Source of the DNA: Actinomycetes bacterium
Lineage (GTDB): Bacteria; Actinomycetota; Coriobacteriia; Coriobacteriales; JAEZZM01
DNA: 10,949 bases
Direction of reading: 5' to 3'
NCBI GenBank assembly: GCA_023418575.1
Contig: JAEZZM010000030.1
Location: forward strand, 1 to 10,949
A program made the translations under genes and the position numbers. Shown here piece by piece: positions 1 through 6,224 of this stretch (position 1 is its first letter; each line of letters opens with the position of its first letter). The notes beneath the pieces were generated by a model. The model had not been told where the DNA came from, made no database searches, and was given only the letters and a program-made list of their open reading frames with translations.

Positions 1-323
1 ATGGCGCTATGCAAACAGACTGGATACGCTATAACAACAAATGGTATTACCTAGGTGATGACGGTATTATGCAACGAGGTTGGATCTTATATAACAGCTC
101 TTGGTATTATCTAAAAGCTGATGGAGACTCAGCACAGGGCTGGAACTATATCTCAGCTAAGTGGTATTACTTTGAGCCTAATAACACTCATATGCTTACG
201 GGCTGGCTTAAAGATAATAATAAGTGGTATTACCTCAAACCTGGAGATGGCTACATGCTTACTGGAACTCACTATATCTCTGGTTTGCGATATAGCTTTA
301 ATTCAGACGGAAGTTTGAGATAG
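1..323 (+). CDS. C-terminal end of a cell-wall-binding repeat (choline-binding-like) surface protein, 5' truncated
   Basis: The frame is open from position 3 to the TAG at 321-323, so the gene begins outside the window; the Met at position 9 lies inside a repeat and is not a start. The visible 106 residues are five consecutive repeats of about 20 residues with the pattern G-W-x6-WYYL-x2-DG-x-M-x-T, beginning near nucleotides 21, 81, 141, 204 and 267. The aromatic WYY triplet and the Gly-Trp at unit boundaries are the hallmark of the CW_1/choline-binding repeat family, which folds as a beta-solenoid and anchors proteins to teichoic or other wall polymers outside the cell. The last unit is degenerate (RYSF in place of WYYL), as is usual at the natural C-terminus of such proteins, so the stop is likely genuine. 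The catalytic or adhesive N-terminal domain is not visible, so the protein's activity cannot be named. Confidence 0.88.
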   Translation, partial: GAMQTDWIRYNNKWYYLGDDGIMQRGWILYNSSWYYLKADGDSAQGWNYISAKWYYFEPNNTHMLTGWLKDNNKWYYLKPGDGYMLTGTHYISGLRYSFNSDGSLR

Positions 324-415
324 CGAAGTTAGTAAATATAAAACTAGTAAGGATGAAGCAAGTAAGCATAAAGCTAGCTAATATAAAGCTTGTAATTACC
401 AAGCTACTAAATAAA
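311..415 (+). repeat. Degenerate 15-bp tandem repeat, seven units
   Basis: Units start at 311, 326, 341, 356, 371, 386 and 401, each beginning AAG or AAA; the approximate consensus is AAGCTAGTAAATATA. The first unit overlaps the last codons of the wall-binding protein gene and the rest lies in the intergenic space. Because the period is five codons, one forward frame stays open across it and reads as a pentapeptide repeat of the KLVNI type (KLVNI, KLVRM, KQVSI, KLANI, KLVIT). That frame has no start codon upstream of 353. It is most likely non-coding repeat DNA. Confidence 0.7.
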
Positions 416-443
416 ACTGCCAAACTACATTGCAGTAAAGAGA

Positions 444-479
444 GGGGCTTTAGGCTTGTAGATCAAGTCTTAAAGCCCC
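444..479. terminator. Bidirectional hairpin terminator between convergent genes
   Basis: Positions 444-458 pair with 464-479 around a 5-nt loop (459-463). The stem has 15 pairs including one G-T wobble and one bulged T at 470; its base is GGGGC/GCCCC. It lies between the convergent wall-binding gene (+) and ecfT (-), and the ecfT stop codon (470-472) is inside the stem. Flanks are T-rich on either strand (ATTTT on +, CTCTCTTT on -), although neither is a perfect uridine run, so termination may be imperfect. Confidence 0.72.
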
Positions 480-1276
480 ATAAATTTTAAGCTAAGCAAA
501 AGGGAAGCATAGATTGCAAAAACAATAAGTGCAACAAGGTCGCGCCTCATAAAAACAAGCTGGTGATAATGGCTGCGATTATCGCCCCCTTCATAGCAGC
601 GAGCATCCATAGCAACAGCTAAATTTTCTGCATGCTGGATGGCGCTGGCAAATAATGGAACAATAAGCGGAATAAGAACACGGGCGCGTTTTATAAGATT
701 CCCTTCATCAAAGGCGGCTCCTCGTGCCATTTGAGCCTTCATAATTCTGTCTGCCTCTTGAGCTAGGGTGGGGATAAAGCGCAGGGCAATTGAAAGCATC
801 ATTGATATTTCATGGGCAGGAAGGCCAAAGCGCTTAAAGGGTTTAAGCATATCTTCAGCTGCATCACATAGAGAGATGGGGCTGGTACAAAGGGCTACAA
901 GAGAGCCACCCAGCATTAGGAAGAAAAACCTCACACTAATAATAAGGGCAAAAAAGAGACCATCGTTTGTTATGGTAATAAAAGCCCATTGAAAGAGTGT
1001 TTCTCCTGTTTTTATAAAAAAGAGATTAAGTAAGGCGGTAATCAGCATAAAAGGGGCAATTGGTTTTATGCTCCCCAGGATAAGCTTAAAAGGAATTTTA
1101 GAGATGGCCATGCATGCTATTAAAAATGCGGCTGTTAGGGATATGGTAAAAGGGCTTTGTGCTAGAAATACCAAAACCATAAAAATGAAAATACAGCTTA
1201 GTTTTAAGCGTGGATCAAGCCTGTGCAAGAGAGAATCTGCGTTATAGTATTGTCCTATAGTTACCTTAAATGCCAT
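470..1276 (-). CDS. ecfT: EcfT, transmembrane coupling protein of an ECF vitamin transporter
   Basis: This 268-residue protein is the integral membrane T component, which couples ATP hydrolysis by the ATPases to toppling of the substrate-binding S component in energy-coupling-factor transporters. The N-terminus has the usual polar start followed by 'HRLDPRLKL' at about 18-26, a conserved EcfT feature. Hydrophobic segments lie at about 27-57, 66-90, 107-130 and 246-265. The two ATPase-contacting helices carry the family motifs MARG (183-186) and DARCY (224-228); the second is the ARC variant of the Ala-Arg-Gly motif. The start ATG overlaps the end of ecfA by 11 nt, with GAAGG a short distance upstream, so translation is probably coupled. 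It is the last gene of the ribU-ecfA-ecfT unit, and its stop codon lies inside the terminator stem. Confidence 0.93.
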   Translation of the reverse strand: MAFKVTIGQYYNADSLLHRLDPRLKLSCIFIFMVLVFLAQSPFTISLTAAFLIACMAISKIPFKLILGSIKPIAPFMLITALLNLFFIKTGETLFQWAFITITNDGLFFALIISVRFFFLMLGGSLVALCTSPISLCDAAEDMLKPFKRFGLPAHEISMMLSIALRFIPTLAQEADRIMKAQMARGAAFDEGNLIKRARVLIPLIVPLFASAIQHAENLAVAMDARCYEGGDNRSHYHQLVFMRRDLVALIVFAIYASLLLSLKFMGL

Positions 1277-3143
1277 CTTTAAAGCCTTCTTTTGTTTGGC
1301 GATAAGATCTCATCGCCTCTATAAACTGTTCTTGCTTATAGCAAAATGCTCCAAGATCAATTCCCTCATCCTGTAAATCTAGGTACAGCTGGCTTATCTG
1401 AGGGATGTCTAAACCTATTTCTTTGAGCTTTTCAGGCTGACTAAAGATCTCTTTTGGGCTAGCTTTCAAAAAGAGCTCTCCCTTATTTAAGACTATGATC
1501 TCATCGCACAGCTGCGCTAAGTCATCCATTGAATGAGAGATCATTACTATGGTGCAGCCTTCTTGATTGAGCTCGGATATAAGCTTAAGGATATCTTTTC
1601 TGCCCTTGGGATCCAGTCCAGCTAAGGGCTCATCAAGCAAGAGGATCTTGGGCTCCATAACTATAATGCCTGCTAAAGCAACACGTCTTTTTTGACCACC
1701 AGAAAGCCTAAAGGGGCTTTTATCTTTTATTTCTTGGGGATCAAGACCAAGCCTGCTCAGCGCTTTATAAACAGCGGGCTCTATTTTATCGGCTGGATAA
1801 TCAAGATTTTGCAGACCAAAGGCCACATCTTCAAACACGGTATTGGCAAAGAGCTGATGCTCAGGGTATTGGCCCACATAGCCAACCCTTTTTCTTATAG
1901 CTCGGCGGCCTTCTCTGCTGAGACTGGAGATGCCCTCTACTGTAATCTCGCCTGAATGAGGAACTTTTAAGCCGTTGAGGTGCTCAATTAAGCTTGATTT
2001 TCCAGAGCCTGTGTGTCCCATAAGGCCAATAAATTGTCCTTTTTTAAGAGTAAAGCTGATATCTTTGAGTGCACAACGTCCCTGTTTGAGGCCTTTTTGT
2101 CCCTGATAGCTATACCATACATGTTGTGCTTCAAGAATATGATCAGCCTTTTGCGCTTCTGCTTCTTGTGCAGAGCCACTTGCCTTAAAGCTCTTAAAAC
2201 TCTTAAAGCTTTCTGTCCTTTTAGCGTCCCCAGTTAAGCTAGCTGTGTTTTGTGAGCACTGAGGCTGTTGTAAGGGTTGAGTTCGCGGTGGCTTCTGTGA
2301 GCAATACTCAACAAGGGCCTCGCGCAGCTCAAGTTCAGCTGAAAGTTCAATGCCCGCTTTGCTAAGCTTCTCTCTAAGATCCATTTCAAAAGGCAGGTCA
2401 AGATTCATATCAAGAAGCTCTTGTGTGTGAGAAAACACCTCATCAGGACTGCCATCAAACTTAATGCTGCCTTTGTCTAGGACAATAACGCGCTCAGCTT
2501 CAAAAGCCTCTTCCATAAAGTGGGTGATATGTATAATCCCCAAACCTTCTTGATGGAGTTTGCGCATTACCTTTCTAAGTGAGCGACGCCCTCTGGGATC
2601 AAGCATAGATCCTGCTTCATCAAATACAATAAGCTCTGGCTGCATAGCCAGAATGCCAGCTATAGCTATGCGCTGTTTTTGTCCACCAGATAACTCACTG
2701 GGGTCAAGCTCTGCAAAAGCTTGCATGCCCACCGTCTTGAGCGCCAATTCAACACGCTCATGTATTTCAAGAGTTTCTACACATAGATTTTCAGGTCCAA
2801 AGGCTATGTCATCGCGCACCACAGAGCTCACCATTTGGTCATCAGGATGTTGAAATACCATCCCCACCCTGCGTCTAATATCTCTAAAATGCTCTTCATA
2901 GGCACTGTCAAAACCATAAATATAGGCTTTGCCAGAACTAGGCGATAAAAGCGCGTTGCAATGGCGCGCCAAGCTTGATTTGCCAGATCCGTTTTGTCCT
3001 AAAATAACCAGGTATTCACCTGCTTTTACCTGTAGATTAAGCTGATGAAGGACCTCAGAGTCCTTTCGGTAAGAAAAACTGAGGTCCTCAAATTTAATGC
3101 TGTATCTAGTGTCTGATTGATCCCTTTGAGCTGTTCTAGTCAT
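1266..3143 (-). CDS. ecfA: Fused double ATPase (EcfA1-EcfA2) of an ECF transporter
   Basis: This 625-residue chain carries two complete ABC ATPase domains that in many bacteria are separate EcfA1 and EcfA2 proteins. Domain 1 (about 16-250) has Walker A GQNGSGKS at 49-56, Q-loop Gln98, signature LSGGQ at 151-155, Walker B LIVFDEA with Asp175/Glu176 and switch His208; its DEAGSMLDP stretch matches the EcfA1 DEATSMLDP type. Domain 2 (about 336-600) has GHTGSGKS at 376-383, Gln425, LSGGQ at 480-484, LLLDEP with Asp504/Glu505 and His537; it is EcfA2-like (DEPLAGLDP). All catalytic residues are intact in both, so two active ATP sites are expected. A polar linker (about 281-335) includes a Ser-Phe-Lys triplicate repeat. 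The ATG follows the ribU stop by 6 nt, with AAGGA just upstream. The protein works at the cytoplasmic face with EcfT and the S component. Fusion of the pair is known in some Actinobacteria and archaea. Confidence 0.94.
   Translation of the reverse strand: MTRTAQRDQSDTRYSIKFEDLSFSYRKDSEVLHQLNLQVKAGEYLVILGQNGSGKSSLARHCNALLSPSSGKAYIYGFDSAYEEHFRDIRRRVGMVFQHPDDQMVSSVVRDDIAFGPENLCVETLEIHERVELALKTVGMQAFAELDPSELSGGQKQRIAIAGILAMQPELIVFDEAGSMLDPRGRRSLRKVMRKLHQEGLGIIHITHFMEEAFEAERVIVLDKGSIKFDGSPDEVFSHTQELLDMNLDLPFEMDLREKLSKAGIELSAELELREALVEYCSQKPPRTQPLQQPQCSQNTASLTGDAKRTESFKSFKSFKASGSAQEAEAQKADHILEAQHVWYSYQGQKGLKQGRCALKDISFTLKKGQFIGLMGHTGSGKSSLIEHLNGLKVPHSGEITVEGISSLSREGRRAIRKRVGYVGQYPEHQLFANTVFEDVAFGLQNLDYPADKIEPAVYKALSRLGLDPQEIKDKSPFRLSGGQKRRVALAGIIVMEPKILLLDEPLAGLDPKGRKDILKLISELNQEGCTIVMISHSMDDLAQLCDEIIVLNKGELFLKASPKEIFSQPEKLKEIGLDIPQISQLYLDLQDEGIDLGAFCYKQEQFIEAMRSYRQTKEGFKDGI
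2184..2210 (-). repeat. Three 9-bp tandem repeats inside the ecfA linker
   Basis: On the + strand three consecutive 9-bp units read CTTAAAGCT, CTTAAAACT, CTTAAAGCT. On the coding strand they encode Ser-Phe-Lys three times (residues 312-320) in the linker between the two ATPase domains. The linker carries no catalytic motif, so copy number variation here would probably change only linker length. Confidence 0.8.
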
Positions 3144-3149
3144 AAGTCC

Positions 3150-3707
3150 TTAGTCTTGTGCTTCGTTTCCTTTTATAAGCTTTGAGATAGTCTTATAAAC
3201 AATAAGAGTTATACCGCAGTTTAAAAAGAGTTTAATGAGATTAAAAGGCAGCAAGATAGGCAAAACCATTTTCATAACATCTGCTACAGAACCACCAAAA
3301 TAGAGGGGAGTTGCAATGAAATTTAAGGCAATACTTATTACCACTGATAGGACAATACCCAAGGCCATACCACTTACTGCTTTACCAATGGTTCCACCCT
3401 GTCTATAAATAAGACCCGCTGGAATTATCATTGCAAGAGAGGCTGCAATGTTCATAAATGCCCCAATAGGATTGGTAAGCATATGAGGTACCCAAGATAA
3501 AACAGCTACAAAACTACCTGCAAGCGGACCAAAAATAAGAGAAGTCACCAATGCAACAACTCCTGAAGGATCATACTTTAGGTAGGGAGCAGCGGGCATC
3601 AAGGGAATTTCAATATAGCTTAAGATTGCGGCAATGGCGATAAAAACGGCGATAATAACAAGCTGCTTTGTGCTCATTATTCGTTTTTGCGCGACTAACT
3701 GGGACAT
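3150..3707 (-). CDS. ribU: RibU-type riboflavin-binding S component of an ECF transporter
   Basis: This is a 185-residue, strongly hydrophobic membrane protein with about six transmembrane segments, the size and shape of ECF S components. Family features of the riboflavin binder RibU are visible: PYLKYDPSGVVALV at 41-54 after helix 1, a Gly-Pro-rich turn at 60-64, and LPFNLIK at 153-159 before the last helix. Helix 1 has small-residue spacing (Ala20, Ala24) of the kind used to contact EcfT. I chose the ATG at 3705-3707 because AGAAAGGTG sits a few nucleotides upstream; a longer reading from a TTG at 3785 would add 26 non-conserved residues and lacks a clear ribosome site. The FMN riboswitch upstream supports riboflavin as the substrate. 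RibU captures riboflavin outside the membrane, and EcfA/EcfT, encoded immediately downstream, drive import for FMN and FAD synthesis. Confidence 0.93.
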   Translation of the reverse strand: MSQLVAQKRIMSTKQLVIIAVFIAIAAILSYIEIPLMPAAPYLKYDPSGVVALVTSLIFGPLAGSFVAVLSWVPHMLTNPIGAFMNIAASLAMIIPAGLIYRQGGTIGKAVSGMALGIVLSVVISIALNFIATPLYFGGSVADVMKMVLPILLPFNLIKLFLNCGITLIVYKTISKLIKGNEAQD

Positions 3708-3729
3708 GTTCACACCTTTCTTCTCGTGG

Positions 3730-3782
3730 GCTAAGCTGCATCCTGCTTTCATAAGATGTAAAGCGCAAGTACAGCTCTTAGC
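3730..3782 (-). promoter_or_regulatory. Nested hairpin in the ribU leader, just upstream of the ribosome binding site
   Basis: Between the riboswitch terminator and ribU, GCTAAGAGCTG (3782-3772, minus strand) can pair with CAGCTTAGC (3738-3730), leaving a 2-nt bulge. Inside it GCTTT (3764-3760) can pair with AAAGC (3749-3745). The structure ends about 12 nt before the Shine-Dalgarno (about 3711-3719). It would form in the read-through transcript and could affect ribosome access or RNA stability. Seen as sequence complementarity only; no function is known to me. Confidence 0.4.
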
Positions 3783-3820
3783 CAATGCATAGTAAAAAAC
3801 ACAGAGACAAAAAGGTGAGC

Positions 3821-3852
3821 ATAAAAAGAGCCCGCACTAAACAGTACGGGCT
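3821..3852 (-). terminator. Riboswitch-controlled intrinsic terminator upstream of ribU
   Basis: On the minus strand AGCCCGTACT (3852-3843) pairs with AGTGCGGGCT (3838-3829) around a 4-nt loop, and is followed by CTTTTTAT (3828-3821). This is a GC-rich stem with a uridine run, so an intrinsic terminator. It lies about 27 nt downstream of the FMN aptamer and before the ribU start, which is the standard arrangement for transcription attenuation: FMN bound, terminator forms, transporter genes are not transcribed. Confidence 0.9.
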
Positions 3853-3878
3853 ACAAGCTCATGATGTTTTGAGTCTGC

Positions 3879-3992
3879 GTTTCTTCCATCCGGACTATAC
3901 CGTCGGTTCTGGACTTTCACCAGATCACACAGCTTTTTAAGGCTGTTCGTGGACTATAACCACCGGTGGGGACTTTCACCCCGCCCTGAAAC
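3879..3992 (-). promoter_or_regulatory. FMN riboswitch (RFN element)
   Basis: Read on the minus strand, the segment carries the conserved RFN core in order: AGGGCGGGGTGAAAGTCCCC, CACCGGTGGTTATAGTCC, GATCTGGTGAAAGTCCAG, AACCGACGGTATAGTCC, GGATGGAAGA. The closing P1 helix is visible as GTTTC (3992-3988) with GAAAC (3883-3879). A variable hairpin, ACAGCC/AGCTGT-like with an AAAAA loop, lies at about 3929-3946. The aptamer binds flavin mononucleotide, the product of riboflavin kinase, and represses flavin synthesis or uptake genes. Here it precedes ribU-ecfA-ecfT with an intrinsic terminator between, so control is probably at transcription. I could not identify a convincing antiterminator pairing by eye. 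Confidence 0.97.
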
Positions 3993-4002
3993 TTACTACT
4001 CC

Positions 4003-4031
4003 ATACTACACAGCAAGGTAAAAAGAGTCAA
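4003..4031 (-). promoter_or_regulatory. Sigma-70-type promoter of the riboswitch-ribU-ecfA-ecfT transcript
   Basis: On the minus strand the -35 box TTGACT (4031-4026) and -10 box TAGTAT (4008-4003) are separated by 17 bp. The predicted start near 3996 falls a few bases before the 5' strand of the riboswitch P1 helix at 3992, exactly where it must be for the whole aptamer to be transcribed. Confidence 0.75.
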
Positions 4032-4061
4032 ACACTTTTTATCAAGCAAGATCTCAAGAAC

Positions 4062-4085
4062 TATAAAATCTCAAAAAGGATGAGA
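4062..4085 (-). terminator. Weak hairpin terminator after mscL
   Basis: Minus-strand TCTCA (4085-4081) can pair with TGAGA (4073-4069) across a 7-nt loop, followed by TTTTATAG. The stem is only 5 bp, so efficiency is doubtful, but it lies directly after the mscL stop and before the riboflavin promoter. Confidence 0.45.
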
Positions 4086-4087
4086 CC

Positions 4088-4546
4088 TTAGTTTTGAGAC
4101 TTCACTAAGGCATCACGAATCTCAGTAAGAAGCTTAACCTCGTCAGAGGGCTCTGCAACAGCCTCTTCAACAACTTCTTCAACCTTCTTGCGGCGGGTAA
4201 TCTTATTGAGAGCCTTGATGCACATGAATACAACAAAGGCTACAATCAAAAAGCTTACAACGTTTTGAATAAATACGCCGTAGAGAACCTCTGCTCCACC
4301 AACGGTAATCTTAAGACCAGAAAAATCAAGTCCACCAATCAAAATTCCCAGAAGGGGAGTAAAGATATCTTTAACCAAAGAGTTAACAATAGCGGTAAAA
4401 GCACCACCAATGATAATACCGATGGCCATATCCATTACATTGCCACGCATAATGAATTCTTTAAATTCTGCAGCAAGACCCTTTGATTGATTTAAGGTTT
4501 CAAGTGTGCCCTTGCTTACGCGATCTTTAAGTTTAGAATCAGACAT
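4088..4546 (-). CDS. mscL: MscL, large-conductance mechanosensitive channel
   Basis: This 152-residue protein is a homopentameric inner-membrane channel that opens under high membrane tension and releases solutes during hypo-osmotic shock. The family core is clear: FKEFIMRGNVMDMAIGIIIG at 28-47 followed by helix 1 through about 62, a short extracellular loop near 71-85, helix 2 at about 89-114, the basic cluster RRKK at 118-121, and an acidic coiled C-terminal helix (EEVVEEA, then DEVKLLTEIRDAL). About 20 residues precede the normal N-terminal amphipathic helix, so it is longer at the N-terminus than the roughly 136-residue E. coli protein. The start is well supported by AGAGGAGA 2-3 nt before the ATG, and no internal ATG before the core offers an alternative. 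It appears to be transcribed alone, with a terminator-like hairpin on each side. Confidence 0.97.
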   Translation of the reverse strand: MSDSKLKDRVSKGTLETLNQSKGLAAEFKEFIMRGNVMDMAIGIIIGGAFTAIVNSLVKDIFTPLLGILIGGLDFSGLKITVGGAEVLYGVFIQNVVSFLIVAFVVFMCIKALNKITRRKKVEEVVEEAVAEPSDEVKLLTEIRDALVKSQN

Positions 4547-4569
4547 AATCTCCTCTTTCGTAGGTAATA

Positions 4570-4591
4570 GAGTTTACACAGTGTCAAACTC
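4570..4591. promoter_or_regulatory. 22-nt near-perfect palindrome upstream of mscL
   Basis: GAGTTT (4570-4575) is the inverted complement of AAACTC (4586-4591), and ACAC (4576-4579) that of GTGT (4581-4584); only the central A and an extra C at 4585 break the symmetry. It sits 24 nt upstream of the mscL start. A possible -10 hexamer TAAAAT lies just before it on the minus strand (4602-4597), though no good -35 matches. It could be an operator, or a stabilising hairpin at the mRNA 5' end. Confidence 0.5.
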
Positions 4592-4615
4592 ACTACATTT
4601 TAGAGATCTTTTAAC

Positions 4616-4643
4616 TAAAAATAAAGCTATAATTTCGCGCTTT
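4616..4643 (-). terminator. Possible weak terminator after the UPF0210 gene
   Basis: On the minus strand AAAGC (4643-4639) can pair with GCTTT (4627-4623) over an 11-nt loop, followed by ATTTTTAG. The stem is short, and the position (about 30 nt after the UPF0210 stop) is the main support. Confidence 0.35.
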
Positions 4644-4672
4644 TGCAACAGCTCACAGAGCCTGCACACCAA

Positions 4673-6037
4673 CTAGTTTTTAAGACTATTTAAGGGAGCA
4701 GGAATCTGACCTTTTCTTCTAGTGAATACTGTTCCAGCGTGTTTATTAAGCTCCATGACAGGGGCACTTCCCAAAAGTCCGCCAAAATTAAGGCTGTCTC
4801 CAACCTGTTTTCCGTAGGCAGGGATAATACGCACGGCAGTGGTTTTGTTATTGATAAGGCCCAAGGCCATTTCATCGGCGATAAGCCCGGCAATAGCTTC
4901 TGTGCTACTGTCTCCAGGAACTGCAATCATATCAAGGCCAACTGAGCATACGCAGGTCATAGCTTCTAGCTTTTCAATACTTAAGGCCCCTTTTTGAACC
5001 GCCTCTATCATTCCTTCGTCTTCGCTCACAGGGATAAATGCACCTGATAATCCACCAACACTAGAACTGGCCATAACGCCACCTTTTTTAACAGCATCAT
5101 TTAGAAGGGCAAGAGCTGCTGTGGTTCCAGGTCCTCCGCAGACACCTACACCCATAGCCTCAATGATACGTGCCACAGAGTCACCGGGGGCTGGGGTGGG
5201 TGCAAGAGAGAGGTCAACTATGCCTTTAGTAACCCCCAGCCGTTTGGCAGCCTCTTGACTCATAAGCTCTCCGGTTCTGGTGATTTTAAAGGCAGTTGAT
5301 TTAATGCATTCTGCAAGTTCATGTAAGGGAGCGCTCTTATCAAGCTGCTCTAAAGCTGCGCGCACAACACCGGGCCCTGATACACCAACATTTAAAACGC
5401 AATCGGCTTCACCAAGACCATGCACTGCACCGGCCATAAAAGGAGAATCTTCTACCATATTGGCAAATACCACAAATTTGGCACATCCCATGCACTCTTG
5501 ATCTTTAGTGAGCCTAGAAAGCTCCTTAATAAGTTCTGCTGAGCGCCAAACGCCATCCATATTTATGCCAGATCTAAGGCTTGCAAGATTAAGAGATGAA
5601 CACACGCGGCTGGTAGTGCTTAGCGCCTCTGGGATGGAGTTCATTAAGATCTCATCGCTATGCCCTGCCCCTTTATGTATTAAGGCGCTAAAACCGCCGA
5701 TAAAATCTACGCCAATGCTTTGAGCAGCTCTATCTAGAGCTTGTGCAAGGGGCAGATAAGATTGAGCCTCGCAACTTGTTCCCAAAAGAGCAATGGGTGT
5801 TACTGAGACACGCTTGTTTACAATGGGAATGCCATATTCACGCTCAAGCTCTTGTGCTACTGATACCAAATGCTCTGCTTTTTTGCAGATATGATCATAT
5901 AAAGCTTGGGCGCAGCTGTTAATGTCTTGGCGAGCGCAGGGGAGAACATTTATGCCCAGGGTAAGCGTTCTAATATCAAGGTGTTGCTGAGATACCATTT
6001 GAAGAGTTTCAACTATTTCATGGCGCTCAATTGACAT
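4673..6037 (-). CDS. UPF0210 / DUF711 (PFL-like) family protein
   Basis: This 454-residue protein matches the UPF0210 family, with the usual length near 450. Characteristic stretches are the N-terminal TLTLGINVLPCA (25-36), a Gly-rich centre with FIGGFSALIHKGAG, later VLNVGVSGPGVVRAAL, and a C-terminal PAYGKQVGDSLNFGGLLGSA. The family is widespread in anaerobic and facultative bacteria and archaea and has a fold related to pyruvate formate-lyase, but to my knowledge no reaction is established, and I see no glycyl-radical loop motif to call it an active radical enzyme. The start is firm: AGGAGG (6047-6042) lies 4 nt before the ATG. In many genomes a small ACT-domain protein (UPF0237) precedes this gene. 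Here the upstream 257 bp lead instead to a divergent tetR, so that partner is not adjacent. No convincing promoter was found; TTGAAT/CACAAT with 17-bp spacing (6174-6146) is a weak candidate. Confidence 0.9.
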   Translation of the reverse strand: MSIERHEIVETLQMVSQQHLDIRTLTLGINVLPCARQDINSCAQALYDHICKKAEHLVSVAQELEREYGIPIVNKRVSVTPIALLGTSCEAQSYLPLAQALDRAAQSIGVDFIGGFSALIHKGAGHSDEILMNSIPEALSTTSRVCSSLNLASLRSGINMDGVWRSAELIKELSRLTKDQECMGCAKFVVFANMVEDSPFMAGAVHGLGEADCVLNVGVSGPGVVRAALEQLDKSAPLHELAECIKSTAFKITRTGELMSQEAAKRLGVTKGIVDLSLAPTPAPGDSVARIIEAMGVGVCGGPGTTAALALLNDAVKKGGVMASSSVGGLSGAFIPVSEDEGMIEAVQKGALSIEKLEAMTCVCSVGLDMIAVPGDSSTEAIAGLIADEMALGLINNKTTAVRIIPAYGKQVGDSLNFGGLLGSAPVMELNKHAGTVFTRRKGQIPAPLNSLKN

Positions 6038-6224
6038 AAATCCTCCTAAAGCTAATCTAATATCTTGCAGCTTTTACACGCATAAGATGGCTTACAGTCA
6101 GCTACCTGGTTCTTTTTACCAAAATATATTTAAAGCTTGGCTCTAATTGTGGGGCTTATAGCTTTTTGATTCAAGCTCATTATGAAAAAGTCGTGATAAG
6201 AGCTCATTTTATTACGATAAGTTA

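Noticed and set aside
353..490. Possible small gene starting at ATG 353 (45 codons) in the 15-bp repeat
   Set aside because: No spaced ribosome site, the frame runs through the terminator, and its regularity follows from the DNA repeat. Kept as a finding, not as a gene.
3708..3785. TTG-started 26-residue N-terminal extension of RibU
   Set aside because: The extension is not hydrophobic or conserved in type, lacks a good ribosome site, overlaps the leader hairpin, and a strong Shine-Dalgarno precedes the internal ATG at 3707.
4559..4586. Minus-strand TTGACA (4586-4581) as the -35 of an mscL promoter
   Set aside because: The sequence 17 bp downstream is CCTACG, unlike a -10 box, and the only near match (TATTAC) is at 12 bp spacing; the TTGACA is part of the palindrome.
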